A stretch of 64,000 nt of DNA from Methylotenera mobilis JLW8 (GTDB lineage: Bacteria; Pseudomonadota; Gammaproteobacteria; Burkholderiales; Methylophilaceae), in the NCBI RefSeq assembly GCF_000023705.1, contig NC_012968.1, forward strand, positions 62,001 to 126,000, read 5' to 3'. Both the position numbers and the translations under genes were made by a program. The notes beneath the pieces were generated by a model. It saw only the letters and a list, made by a program, of their open reading frames with translations, did no database searches and was not told the origin of the DNA. Positions within the stretch are counted from its first letter, which is position 1, and each line of letters starts with the position of its first letter. Positions 26,037 to 35,290 of this stretch are shown one piece after another.

Positions 26037-26381
26037 ATGTCCAAAATGCGTATTGTTTTACCACTTGCAATCTTGTTAGTTGCTGGCTGTGTGGTTACTC
26101 CCGCAGATAGAGTGGTCGTAGCACCGGCTTTGCCTGTCGTTGTGGAGTTTGGTGCTGAGCCTTACTATTATCAACAAGGCTATTACTATTATTACGATAA
26201 CCACTACTGGCGTTATTCAAATTCACGAGCAGGGCCTTGGTTAGACTTACCTCGCAGCCATTACCCTAAAGAAATCAGATATAGAGGTCGTGGCGGTGAT
26301 GGCAGAGACCGAGATGGTGACAGAGATAGATACAGAGACCATGATCATGATGGCGGCTACCGCGAACGAGGCGGGTATTAA
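26037..26381 (+). CDS. Small tyrosine-rich lipoprotein
   Basis: The 114-residue protein has a lipoprotein signal with lipobox LVAGC (Cys18), a Tyr-rich middle (PYYYQQGYYYYYDNHYWRY) and a C-terminal tail of repeated Arg-Asp and His-Asp pairs ending in GGY. The Tyr-rich part resembles small YY-containing outer-membrane lipoproteins common in betaproteobacteria. The charged tail is low complexity and could bind metal or polymer, which is only a guess. An AAAGGAG site precedes the ATG and a strong terminator follows at 26427. Confidence 0.75.
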   Translation: MSKMRIVLPLAILLVAGCVVTPADRVVVAPALPVVVEFGAEPYYYQQGYYYYYDNHYWRYSNSRAGPWLDLPRSHYPKEIRYRGRGGDGRDRDGDRDRYRDHDHDGGYRERGGY

Positions 26382-26426
26382 TATGGCCTTTTTCTCAACG
26401 GCGTTCTGAGTAAAATAACGCATGTT

Positions 26427-26450
26427 AAGCCGCTAATTAGCGGCTTTTCT
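26427..26450 (+). terminator. Intrinsic terminator
   Basis: AAGCCGCT pairs with AGCGGCTT and is followed by TTCTT. It is nearly identical to the terminator at 11941-11964. Confidence 0.75.
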
Positions 26451-26518
26451 TATTTATTAGGCTCAAGTTCTTATCTGGCTAATGGTCAGGTCAATATAAA
26501 CAGCATGAGCCAGTTGGC

Positions 26519-28015
26519 TTACTTAGTCTCCACCGCCGTTGCCATCATTAAGGGTTGTTTAATTGCCGATGTTTGGAGCTCAGTTGGCAGCCATCCACCA
26601 CCAAGCGCCTTGAATGCAGCAACAGCTGATCTGGCAGATTCAGTTTGTGCTTGGGCTTTTGCATCTGAAATTTTCAATAAATTTTCATCAGCGTGTAGCA
26701 CTTCAATTAAGCTCACTACACCTCTTTGATACGCGATAAAGGATGATTCACGCGCTTGACTCATTGATTGCTCTCCTCGCGCCAATGATGCTGTTTGCTG
26801 CTCACGCTTCACTAATGCAGAAATGGCGTTCTCTACATCTTCAGCCGCGCGTAGTGTTGATTGTCGGTAAGCTGCCAAAGTCTCTGCTTCTTGACCTTTT
26901 GCGTGGTCAATTTGTGCATCAATGCGGCCAAAATCAAACAAGCGCCAACGTAGGCCAATCACGCCTGCGGCCTGATTGGCAGCGCTACTAAATAAATTGC
27001 CACCAGAAATGGCGGTTGCACTGCCAATCAAGAGGCTGAGAGCCACCTTGGGATAGTACTCAGAGATGGCTTGACCAATTTTTGCATTGGCGATGGCTAA
27101 TTTTCGTTCTGCAACGATGAGGTCTGGCCTACGTTGCAACAAATCGGCTGGAGAGCCTACAGATGCAATTTGAGGCGCAGCTGGAATAGGTTTAAATGTA
27201 CTTAGTTCAGATCTGTATTTGCCGGGCGCAGCGCCTAGCATCACATCAAGCGCATTCATCGCCACATCAAGACCAGCTTCTAATACGGGAATAGTCGCTT
27301 CAACTTGGGCAACCGCCGCTTCCGCCTGTTGTACTTGCAGCTTAGGAGCTAGCCCTCTGGAATGGAGTATATTGACCTTAGTCACGAGTTGCTGCTGTGT
27401 TTCGAGTTGTTTTTTTGCAATATCTAAACGAGATTGTAAGCCACGGATGGTGATGTAAGTATCAGCCGTTTGCGCCGCCACCGCCAAGCGCGTTGCAACA
27501 GCGCCAGCCTTTGCTGCTTGATATTCAGCTAAGGCAGCGTTTTGTTCACGCTTTAACCCGCCAAAAATATCCAATTCCCAGCTAGCGTTAAAGTTCGCCT
27601 CATATAGATTGGCATCTCGGTTATAGCCGGGGGTTGCATTGAGAAGCTGTCCTAATGGGGACTCCAATGACTGATGGTTGCGAATGGTTTGAGCACTGAT
27701 ATTGCCAGAGGGGATTAATGCTGCATGTGCGGCACTAAGTCCGGACTTTGCCTGCTGGATTCTGGCTTGTGCCTGCGCAATATCGAAGTTTTGCGCTAAT
27801 GCTAGTGCTACAAATTGCGTTAATTGCGGATCACCAAATCCCTCCCACCATTTCGCAAAATCAGCATTCGTGGTGGCTTTACGGTTATCCAGCGCAACTT
27901 GCCCTAGATAATGATCAGGTAACGATGCGTCCACTTTTTTATATTCTGGCCCAACGGCGCAGCTGCTGAGAATTCCAGCGCTTAATAAAAGTGGAATAAA
28001 ACGAAAGGTAGGCAT
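26519..28015 (-). CDS. RND efflux outer-membrane factor (NodT/OprM family)
   Basis: From the ATG at 28015 (AAGGA site upstream; the frame opens 21 bases earlier at a TTG) the protein has 498 residues, with a lipoprotein signal ending in LSSC and the two repeated coiled-coil/beta segments of the TolC-like family (for example PDLIVAERKLAIANAKIGQA). It forms the outer-membrane channel of a tripartite pump. It is transcribed away from a TetR gene, with a palindromic operator between them (28045-28068). The adaptor and permease lie on the other side of the tetR gene. Confidence 0.92.
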   Translation of the reverse strand: MPTFRFIPLLLSAGILSSCAVGPEYKKVDASLPDHYLGQVALDNRKATTNADFAKWWEGFGDPQLTQFVALALAQNFDIAQAQARIQQAKSGLSAAHAALIPSGNISAQTIRNHQSLESPLGQLLNATPGYNRDANLYEANFNASWELDIFGGLKREQNAALAEYQAAKAGAVATRLAVAAQTADTYITIRGLQSRLDIAKKQLETQQQLVTKVNILHSRGLAPKLQVQQAEAAVAQVEATIPVLEAGLDVAMNALDVMLGAAPGKYRSELSTFKPIPAAPQIASVGSPADLLQRRPDLIVAERKLAIANAKIGQAISEYYPKVALSLLIGSATAISGGNLFSSAANQAAGVIGLRWRLFDFGRIDAQIDHAKGQEAETLAAYRQSTLRAAEDVENAISALVKREQQTASLARGEQSMSQARESSFIAYQRGVVSLIEVLHADENLLKISDAKAQAQTESARSAVAAFKALGGGWLPTELQTSAIKQPLMMATAVETK

Positions 28016-28044
28016 AATAATCCTTGAACTTATCAATTAAAGTT

Positions 28045-28068
28045 GTGACTATATTACAATACGGTCAC
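28045..28068. promoter_or_regulatory. TetR operator, outer-membrane-factor side
   Basis: A 24-base site of the form GTGAC-N14-GTCAC, beginning GTGACTAT. An equally spaced copy with the same first eight bases is at 28727-28750. Both flank the tetR gene, so the regulator likely represses both the channel gene and the adaptor-permease operon. Confidence 0.65.
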
Positions 28069-28091
28069 TTATTGTCAATCCCCCAAAGTCA

Positions 28092-28718
28092 ATGTATGCT
28101 ACAAATATGATTAAAAAACTAGAAAACAACTTACGTGGTCCATCGGAACATAATGTCCGCGATCAGATAGTGGAAGCGGCGGCTGAGTACTTTAGCCGTT
28201 ATGGGTATGAAAAGACCACCGTTTCCGATCTCGCTAAATCCATCGGCTTTTCTAAAGCCTATATCTACAAATTCTTTGCTACAAAACAAGCGATAGGTGA
28301 GGTGATTTGTTCCAACACCTTGAGTGCTATTTTGAAAGCAGTAGATGAAGCGATGGCGGGCTCTCCCACAGCATCAGAGCGGCTAAGACGCATGTTTAAA
28401 GCGGTTGTGGAGGCAAGTTCACAGTTGTTCTTTGAGGATCGTAAGCTCTATGATATTGCTGCATCAGCAGCGGGTGAGCAATGGCAGTCTTGCACTAATT
28501 ACCATGAACAAATTAAAAAAATCATTTTAGAAATCGTGCATGAAGGACGTGTGACGGGAGAGTTTGAGCGTAAGACTCCGGTCGATGAAACCGTGAATGC
28601 AATCTATTTGGTTATACAGCCATATGGCAATCCATTATTGCTCCAGCATAATCTGCACTTGGCTGAGCATGCCCCTATCATTCTCTCTAACTTAATATTA
28701 AGAAGTTTGTCCCCATAA
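28092..28718 (+). CDS. TetR/AcrR-family repressor of the RND pump
   Basis: The 208-residue protein has an N-terminal HTH (residues 24-70, with SIGFSKAYIYKFFATKQAIGE as recognition region) and a helical ligand-binding domain. It lies between the divergent outer-membrane-factor gene and the adaptor-permease operon, the standard place for a local efflux repressor. Paired operators flank the gene. A second in-frame ATG at 28107 is possible; no ribosome site decides. The inducing compound is unknown. Confidence 0.88.
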   Translation: MYATNMIKKLENNLRGPSEHNVRDQIVEAAAEYFSRYGYEKTTVSDLAKSIGFSKAYIYKFFATKQAIGEVICSNTLSAILKAVDEAMAGSPTASERLRRMFKAVVEASSQLFFEDRKLYDIAASAAGEQWQSCTNYHEQIKKIILEIVHEGRVTGEFERKTPVDETVNAIYLVIQPYGNPLLLQHNLHLAEHAPIILSNLILRSLSP

Positions 28719-28726
28719 ATTATTTA

Positions 28727-28750
28727 GTGACTATTGACATATTTAGTCAC
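28727..28750. promoter_or_regulatory. TetR operator overlapping the adaptor-permease promoter
   Basis: GTGAC-N14-GTCAC with the same spacing as 28045-28068. A TTGACA hexamer (28735-28740) lies inside the site, so binding should block the promoter of the gene at 28793 directly. Confidence 0.65.
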
Positions 28751-28792
28751 TAGTATCAGAATGCGAGTTACTACTATTAGGGAGTAACTCGT

Positions 28793-29914
28793 ATGCTTAG
28801 CCGTAAACTTATTTCAGCCAGTGTCATTGGTCTATCCGCAATGTCACTGTTCGCGTGCAGTGAAAAAACACCTGATGACCCACGCACTCAAATTCCCTTA
28901 GTTAAAACGACAACGGTTAATGTCGCCTCTGAAGCTTCGCGCTCTTTTACCGGTGTCGTTGCTGCTAGGGTTCAGAGTGATTTGGCATTTCGTGTTTCGG
29001 GAAAAATACTGGAGCGCCTGGTTGATTCAGGGCAGCAAGTGAAGCGTGGCCAACCATTGTTTCGTATTGATCCCAATGACCTCAAGTTAACAGCGCTAAG
29101 TCAGAAAGAGGTTGTCATGGCCGCAAAGGCGCGTGCAGACCAAACTGCCGAGGATGAAATAAGGCACCGAGGCTTAGTAGAAGCAGGGGCAGTTTCCGCT
29201 TCCGTCTATGATCAAATAAAATCGGCGGCTGATTCTGCAAAAGCACAATTAAAAGCAGCTGAATCACAAGCTGATGTAGCAAAAAATGCATCTAATTATG
29301 CAGTATTGGTTGCCGATGCGGATGGTGTGGTGGTTGAAACGCTGGCAGAACCCGGGCAAGTAGTGAACGCCGGGCAGGCGGTGGCGCGTGTGGCGCATGC
29401 CGGTAAGCGTGAAGCCATTGTGCATTTACCGGAAACCTTACGACCAGCATTAGGAACAGTGGCACAAGCAAAGCTATATGGCAATGGCAGCAAAACCGTA
29501 CCAGCTAAACTCAGGCAGCTTTCTGAATCCGCAGATGCGCTTTCTCGAACATATGAAGCCAGATACACACTGAGCGAAGGCTTGGCAGATGCGCCACTGG
29601 GGTCGACGGTCACAATTCAGCTAAATGAAAGTGGTTCTACAGCTGCCACTAGTATTGAAGTACCTATCGGAGCGATATTCGATTCAGGTAAAGAGTCAGG
29701 CGTCTGGGTGGTTGAAGGTAAACCATTACATGTGAGCTGGCGTCCAGTAAAACTAATCAGCATCAGTGAGGAATCAGCACGCATAGACAGTAACCTTAAA
29801 TTGAATGAGCAAATCGTTGCGCTTGGCGCTCACCTTCTGCACCAAGGTGAAAAAGTGAGGGTGGCGACTGATAGCGACCTCGGTGCTGATTTGAAAAGTG
29901 GAGAAGAAAAATGA
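28793..29914 (+). CDS. RND efflux periplasmic adaptor subunit
   Basis: The 373-residue membrane-fusion protein has a lipoprotein signal (LFACS), the lipoyl-like half motifs FRVSGKILERLVDSGQQVKRGQPLFRI and its mate after the hairpin (VVVETLAEPGQVVNAGQ), and a beta-barrel C-terminus. It links permease and outer-membrane channel. It overlaps the permease start by four bases, so they are coupled. Only one hairpin is long enough for a short coiled coil, which is usual for HAE1/HME-like adaptors. Confidence 0.92.
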   Translation: MLSRKLISASVIGLSAMSLFACSEKTPDDPRTQIPLVKTTTVNVASEASRSFTGVVAARVQSDLAFRVSGKILERLVDSGQQVKRGQPLFRIDPNDLKLTALSQKEVVMAAKARADQTAEDEIRHRGLVEAGAVSASVYDQIKSAADSAKAQLKAAESQADVAKNASNYAVLVADADGVVVETLAEPGQVVNAGQAVARVAHAGKREAIVHLPETLRPALGTVAQAKLYGNGSKTVPAKLRQLSESADALSRTYEARYTLSEGLADAPLGSTVTIQLNESGSTAATSIEVPIGAIFDSGKESGVWVVEGKPLHVSWRPVKLISISEESARIDSNLKLNEQIVALGAHLLHQGEKVRVATDSDLGADLKSGEEK

Positions 29915-32900
29915 GCGGATTTAACCTATCCGCACTTGCGGTGCGCGAACGCGCTATCACGCTGTTTCTGATATTTTTGATTTCGATTGCCGGCATACTT
30001 GCTTTCTTTCAACTTGGGCGTGCTGAAGACCCGCCATTCACGATCAAGCAAATGACGGTAGTGACAGCATGGCCAGGTGCAACGGCTCAGGAGATGCAGG
30101 ATCAGGTCGCTGAGCCATTGGAAAAGCGCCTGCAAGAACTCAAGTGGTACGACCGTGCGGAAACCTTCACACGCCCTGGTTTAGCTTTCACCATGGTTTC
30201 GTTTCTAGACAGTGCTCCACCTTCTGAAGTGAAAGAAGAGTTCTATCAGGCACGTAAAAAGCTCGGAGACGAAGCTAAAAAATTGCCTAATGGGGTCATT
30301 GGCCCAATGCTCAACGATGAGTATGCGGATGTAACATTTGCTCTATTTTCCCTGAAAGCCAAAGGCGAGCCACAGCGACTGCTTGTACGCGAAGCTGAGA
30401 AACTGCGTCAGCAATTGCTGCACGTAAAAGGCGTTAAGAAAGTCAATATTATTGGCGAGCAGTCCGAGCGCATTTTCGTGTCATTCTCCCATGACCGTTT
30501 GGCTACCTTGGGGATTACCCCGCAAGAGATTTTTGTTGCTCTGAACAACCAAAATGTTCTGACACCAGCTGGTTCTATTGAGACTAAAGGCCCACAAATA
30601 TTTGTTCGCGTTGATGGTGCGTTGGAGAGTTTGGAGAAAATTCGACAAACCCCAATCGTTGCAAAAGGCCGTACCTTGAAGTTATCGGATATTGCAGCCG
30701 TTGAGCGTGGCTATGAAGACCCCGCCACTTTTTTAGTGCGCAATAACGGAGAACCGACGCTCTTACTTGGCGTGGTGATGCGAAACGATTGGAATGGCCT
30801 TGATTTGGGTAAGGCGCTTGAATCAGAAGTGTCTAACATCAACACTGAACTGCCTTTGGGCATGACGCTGACTAAAGTGACCGATCAGTCTGTCAACATC
30901 AGTTCAGCGGTAGATGAGTTCATGGTGAAGTTCTTTGTGGCTTTGCTTGTAGTGATGGTGGTGTGTTTTGTTAGCATGGGCTGGCGTGTTGGCCTCGTAG
31001 TGGCTGCAGCGGTGCCACTGACATTGGCTATCGTGTTCATCATTATGGCTGCGTCTGGCAAAAACTTCGACCGCATTACGCTGGGTTCACTGATTCTTGC
31101 GCTTGGGTTGTTGGTGGATGATGCCATTATCGCTATCGAGATGATGGTGGTGAAGATGGAGGAGGGCTACAGCCGCGTTGCAGCTTCTGCTTATGCTTGG
31201 AGCCATACTGCCGCCCCCATGCTTTCCGGTACGTTGGTCACAGCGGTTGGTTTTATGCCCAACGGTTTTGCTCGCTCTACAGCTGGCGAATACACCAGCA
31301 ACATGTTTTGGATTGTCGGCATCGCGCTTATCGCATCCTGGGTGGTGGCAGTGGTATTTACTCCATATCTTGGTGTCAAACTTTTGCCGGATTTCAAGAA
31401 GATTGAAGGCGGTCACGATGCCATTTATGACACGCCTCGCTATAACCGATTCCGCCAAATATTGGGGCACATCATTGCCCGTAAATGGGTGGTGGCTGGC
31501 ACGGTGGTGAGTCTTTTTGTTGTAGCGATCCTTGGCATGGCAGTGGTGAAGAAACAGTTTTTCCCTACCTCTGATCGCCCTGAAGTGCTGATTGAGTTAC
31601 AAATGCCATATGGCACCTCCATTACGCAAACAAGTGCTGCAACAGCCAAGGTCGAAGCTTGGCTAGCTAAGCAGCAGGAAGCTAGGGTAGTGACCGCTTA
31701 CATCGGTCAAGGCGCACCTCGATTCTTTTTGGCAATGTCTCCTGAGTTGCCTGATCCCTCATTCGCCAAGATTGTGGTGCTCGCGGGTAATGACAAAGAG
31801 CGGGAAGCCATTAAGCTAAGGTTGCGTCGCGCTATTGCGGATGGGTTAGCGCCTGAGGCACAGGTGCGTGTTACCCAAATCGTATTCGGACCGCCTTCAC
31901 CATATCCTGTGGCTTACCGTGTGATGGGTCCTGACCCAGACCAGTTGCGCTTAATTGCAAATGAAGTCGCAGGTGTGATGCGCGCCAGCCCTATGATGCG
32001 CACGGTCAATACAGACTGGGGTACAAAAGTACCAACTCTGTATTTCAAACTGGATCAGGACCGACTTCAGGCCGTGGGATTGACCTCAAACGCTGTATCG
32101 TCGCAGTTGCAGTTTTTGTTAAGTGGCGTCTCCATTACTGAGGTGCGTGAGGATATTCGTTCTGTGCAGGTAGTAGGGCGCGCTGCTGGCGATATCCGTA
32201 TTGATCCGGCCAAAATCAGTGGGTTTACATTGATCGGATCGGCAGGGCAGCGCATTCCATTGACACAAGTAGGTGTGGTTGAAGTGCAAATGGAGGACCC
32301 TATACTCAGACGCAGAGACCGCACGCCGACCATTACTGTCCGTGGCGACATCGACGAAAGTTTGCAACCACCGGATGTGTCGAGTGCTATGTTGATGCAG
32401 TTGCAACCGATTATTGATAAGTTGCCTGCTGGCTACAGAATTGAGCAGGCCGGTTCTATCGAGGAGTCAGAAAAGGCTAGCACGGCAATGTTGCCTCTGT
32501 TCCCGATAATGATCGCGCTCACCCTGCTGATTATCATCTTGCAAGTGCGTTCGATTGCGGCCATGGTCATGGTGTTTCTGACCAGTCCGCTAGGGCTTAT
32601 CGGTGTGGTACCGACGCTCCTGCTGTTCCAGCAGCCTTTCGGTATCAATGCCTTGGTTGGTTTGATTGCACTATCTGGCATCCTAATGCGAAATACACTT
32701 ATTTTGATTGGACAGATACGTGAAAACGAAGAAGCGGGGTTAGATCCTTTTAATGCGGTTGTAGAAGCGACTGTGCAACGTGCAAGACCAGTGATCTTAA
32801 CTGCCTTAGCCGCAATCCTGGCATTTATACCGCTGACGCATTCAGTTTTCTGGGGAACGCTTGCTTATACGCTGATTGGTGGGACGTTTGCGGGAACGAT

Positions 32901-32997
32901 TCTTACGCTCATGTTCTTACCGGCCATGTATTCCATCTGGTTCAAGATTAAACCAGCCCCAGTTAGCAGTTCATCTATCGTCAAACCCACCCATTAG
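29911..32997 (+). CDS. RND efflux permease (AcrB/MexB-like superfamily)
   Basis: The 1028-residue protein has the twelve-helix RND layout with two large periplasmic loops (roughly residues 35-330 and 560-860). The fourth helix carries LGLLVDDAIIAIEMM, with the paired Asp residues of the proton relay. Length is typical. Adaptor, permease and divergent channel form a complete pump. The sequence looks like the drug or solvent (HAE-type) rather than metal-export group, but the substrate is not shown by the sequence. Confidence 0.94.
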   Translation: MSGFNLSALAVRERAITLFLIFLISIAGILAFFQLGRAEDPPFTIKQMTVVTAWPGATAQEMQDQVAEPLEKRLQELKWYDRAETFTRPGLAFTMVSFLDSAPPSEVKEEFYQARKKLGDEAKKLPNGVIGPMLNDEYADVTFALFSLKAKGEPQRLLVREAEKLRQQLLHVKGVKKVNIIGEQSERIFVSFSHDRLATLGITPQEIFVALNNQNVLTPAGSIETKGPQIFVRVDGALESLEKIRQTPIVAKGRTLKLSDIAAVERGYEDPATFLVRNNGEPTLLLGVVMRNDWNGLDLGKALESEVSNINTELPLGMTLTKVTDQSVNISSAVDEFMVKFFVALLVVMVVCFVSMGWRVGLVVAAAVPLTLAIVFIIMAASGKNFDRITLGSLILALGLLVDDAIIAIEMMVVKMEEGYSRVAASAYAWSHTAAPMLSGTLVTAVGFMPNGFARSTAGEYTSNMFWIVGIALIASWVVAVVFTPYLGVKLLPDFKKIEGGHDAIYDTPRYNRFRQILGHIIARKWVVAGTVVSLFVVAILGMAVVKKQFFPTSDRPEVLIELQMPYGTSITQTSAATAKVEAWLAKQQEARVVTAYIGQGAPRFFLAMSPELPDPSFAKIVVLAGNDKEREAIKLRLRRAIADGLAPEAQVRVTQIVFGPPSPYPVAYRVMGPDPDQLRLIANEVAGVMRASPMMRTVNTDWGTKVPTLYFKLDQDRLQAVGLTSNAVSSQLQFLLSGVSITEVREDIRSVQVVGRAAGDIRIDPAKISGFTLIGSAGQRIPLTQVGVVEVQMEDPILRRRDRTPTITVRGDIDESLQPPDVSSAMLMQLQPIIDKLPAGYRIEQAGSIEESEKASTAMLPLFPIMIALTLLIIILQVRSIAAMVMVFLTSPLGLIGVVPTLLLFQQPFGINALVGLIALSGILMRNTLILIGQIRENEEAGLDPFNAVVEATVQRARPVILTALAAILAFIPLTHSVFWGTLAYTLIGGTFAGTILTLMFLPAMYSIWFKIKPAPVSSSSIVKPTH

Positions 32998-33009
32998 AAA
33001 GGAATAATC

Positions 33010-33816
33010 ATGTCACCCTCCAAAGTAGTTCTTGTCACTGGCGTATCATCAGGTATTGGGCGCACTGTCGCTAAAAAATTGGCTGAGCAGAACTGTCTAG
33101 TATTTGGCACCGTTCGTAACCTGAGTAAATCTCAAGCTATTCCCGGTGTCGTGCTTATCGAAATGGATGTACGAGACGAAGCATCGATAACCAGAGGAAT
33201 CGAAACGATTATTTCTCAAGCTAAGCGTATCGATGTACTGGTGAATAGTGCAGGCGTAACCCTGCTAGGAGCCGCTGAGGAAACATCGATGGCGGAAGCA
33301 CAGTCACTGTTCGACACTAACTTTTTCGGACTATTGCGCACAATTAAGGCCGTGTTGCCACATATGCGTCATCAGCGTTCAGGCCGAATTGTCAACGTCA
33401 GTTCAGTGTTGGGTTTTCTACCTGCGCCTTACATGGCGCTCTATTCGGCTTCTAAGCATGCCATTGAAGGACTATCTGAGTCTCTAGACCACGAAGTACG
33501 CCAGTTTGGCATCCGCGTTTCATTGATCGAACCATCTTTTACTAAAACTAATTTGGATTTAAATGCGCCACAAACTGTAGAGAGAATTTCTGACTACAGT
33601 AAAGAGCTAAGTATCGTTTCGAAAGCAATTCAAAACAACGTACAAAAGGCGCCGATGCCAAATCAAGTCGCAGACACAATAGTTAAAGCTTCTTTAGGTG
33701 CATGGAAGATGCGTCATACGCCTAAAGGCGAAGCGTCACTTTTGGCTAAATTGCGTCGTTTTATGCCAGCTGCCCCAGTTGAGAAAGGATTAAGAAAAAC
33801 GTTTGGACTTGCTTGA
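33010..33816 (+). CDS. Short-chain dehydrogenase/reductase
   Basis: The 268-residue protein has the NAD(P) motif TGVSSGIGRTVA, NSAG near residue 83, and the catalytic Ser and Y-x-x-x-K pair (YSASKHA). It follows the RND permease by 12 bases with an AAAGGAA site, so it is probably the last gene of the pump operon. It may modify a pump-related compound. Oxidoreductases are common passengers of such operons. Substrate unknown. Confidence 0.88.
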   Translation: MSPSKVVLVTGVSSGIGRTVAKKLAEQNCLVFGTVRNLSKSQAIPGVVLIEMDVRDEASITRGIETIISQAKRIDVLVNSAGVTLLGAAEETSMAEAQSLFDTNFFGLLRTIKAVLPHMRHQRSGRIVNVSSVLGFLPAPYMALYSASKHAIEGLSESLDHEVRQFGIRVSLIEPSFTKTNLDLNAPQTVERISDYSKELSIVSKAIQNNVQKAPMPNQVADTIVKASLGAWKMRHTPKGEASLLAKLRRFMPAAPVEKGLRKTFGLA

Positions 33817-34125
33817 TTAAATCCAAAATTGTCATTAAGCCAACTAGCGTGGGCATCTATATGCTCACGCTTAACATTAGATATTCACCATTCACTTTCG
33901 CCCTTCAGTGACATTCTTCTTTAGCTTGTTCAAAAGTAGCCAAATAAAGAACTGCTCCTTATCGCATGGATCATGTTCTTCTCAGCGTCATGGCCGTTCA
34001 GTATGTCTCGTAAGAATGTTTGATCAATCTTAATAAGATGGTAGGCTGTTTTTTATATAAGTAATTGAAAAAAAGCAGTTACCCATTACAATCGACCTAA
34101 AATTGTTTTTAAGAAAAACTCCACA
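33817..34125. other. Intergenic stretch, nothing specific seen
   Basis: About 310 bases without a gene, RNA or strong terminator. A weak palindromic segment (GCCAACTAGCGTGGGC) lies near 33839. The promoter for the LrgA-LrgB pair should be near 34050-34110. Confidence 0.4.
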
Positions 34126-34473
34126 ATGATAGACGGTCTAGTACAAATCTTAATCTGGCAAGGGATGGGCGAGTTAATCTCCAGATTCTTTATTCCTGAT
34201 ATTCCGGGGCCAGTGATTGGCTTGCTGTTATTACTCAGCTTTTTGGTCATTAAAGGCGAGGTTAACCAGCCGTTGGGGATGGTGGCTGATACTTTCCGTC
34301 AACACTTGGGTTTACTCTTTGTGCCTGCATCTGTGGGCGTTGTGTTGTTTTTACCCGACCTCAAAACGCATGGATTAGCGGTCACTTTGGCGTTGTTAGT
34401 GAGCGTGGTGCTGACTATTGCCGTCACCGCATTGGTGCTTAAGCTTTTCTGGAAAGCGACCCATGACGAATAA
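34126..34473 (+). CDS. CidA/LrgA-family membrane protein
   Basis: The 115-residue protein has four hydrophobic helices with the family segment IPGPVIGLLLLL. CidA/LrgA proteins are holin-like and act with an LrgB partner to control murein hydrolase release or carboxylate export. The next gene starts 11 bases before this stop, so the two are translationally coupled. Confidence 0.88.
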   Translation: MIDGLVQILIWQGMGELISRFFIPDIPGPVIGLLLLLSFLVIKGEVNQPLGMVADTFRQHLGLLFVPASVGVVLFLPDLKTHGLAVTLALLVSVVLTIAVTALVLKLFWKATHDE

Positions 34474-35194
34474 CCGCTTACCAATCTCTGAAATTTGGGT
34501 GTATCTTTCGGGCGATCCATTATTTGCGCTGGTGCTCACGTTAGCGACTTACCAGCTAGGTTACATGATTTACGTTAAAGTGAATCGCCACCCTGTATTT
34601 AGCCCTGTCGCCATTTCGGTGTTGCTGATTACTTGCATTATTTCCTTGATGAACATGCCTTACCAAAAATACTTTGAAGGCGCGCAGTTTGTGCATTTTC
34701 TATTGGGTACAGCAACGGTGGCATTAGCCGTGCCCATTTATCGAGGCTTTAATGATTTAAAAGGTAAGTTATTCCCCATTACACTAGCATTAACCATTGG
34801 CAGTGCGGTGTCGATTTTTGTAGGGGTGGTTATCGCGAAAAGCATGGGTGCTGGTAGTACGATAGTTGGCAGCATGTATGCAAAATCTGTCACCGCGCCC
34901 ATTGCTATGGGTATTGCCGAGCGCATTCATGTCTCACCCACCCTCACGGCGGTGTTTACGGTGATTACAGGGATGTTGGGTTCTATTTTAGCGCCGTATA
35001 TTTTTAACGCGCTCAATATCAAACATTGGTGGATGCGCGGCACTGCGATTGGTGTGGGGGCACATGGTTTAGGCATTACCCGTGCGTTTAGCGTTAATGA
35101 TGAAGCTGGCACGTATGCGAGTATGGCAATGGGCTTAAATGGCGTATTGAGCGCCGTGTTATTACCATTTATTATTGGGTATATTCGTACCTAG
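34463..35194 (+). CDS. LrgB-family membrane protein
   Basis: The true start is the ATG at 34463 inside the end of the preceding gene (MTNNRLPISE). The 243-residue protein has seven or more hydrophobic helices and the LrgB segments KSVTAPIAMGIAE and HGLGITRAF. Together with the CidA/LrgA protein it should form an antiholin-like or transport complex in the inner membrane. Confidence 0.88.
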   Translation: MTNNRLPISEIWVYLSGDPLFALVLTLATYQLGYMIYVKVNRHPVFSPVAISVLLITCIISLMNMPYQKYFEGAQFVHFLLGTATVALAVPIYRGFNDLKGKLFPITLALTIGSAVSIFVGVVIAKSMGAGSTIVGSMYAKSVTAPIAMGIAERIHVSPTLTAVFTVITGMLGSILAPYIFNALNIKHWWMRGTAIGVGAHGLGITRAFSVNDEAGTYASMAMGLNGVLSAVLLPFIIGYIRT

Positions 35195-35290
35195 ATTTAT
35201 AGAATTAAGCTCACTCTAATCTAGTGATTCCTGCCAAAGCCTTGTAGCTAAGAAGGCTAGACATGGTGCTTGAACGTTAACAATTGGTCG

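Noticed and set aside
11941-26450. Near-identical terminators at 11941 and 26427 as transposon-associated repeats
   Set aside because: Each fits a simple intrinsic terminator after a small gene, and the similarity does not extend beyond the hairpin and tail.
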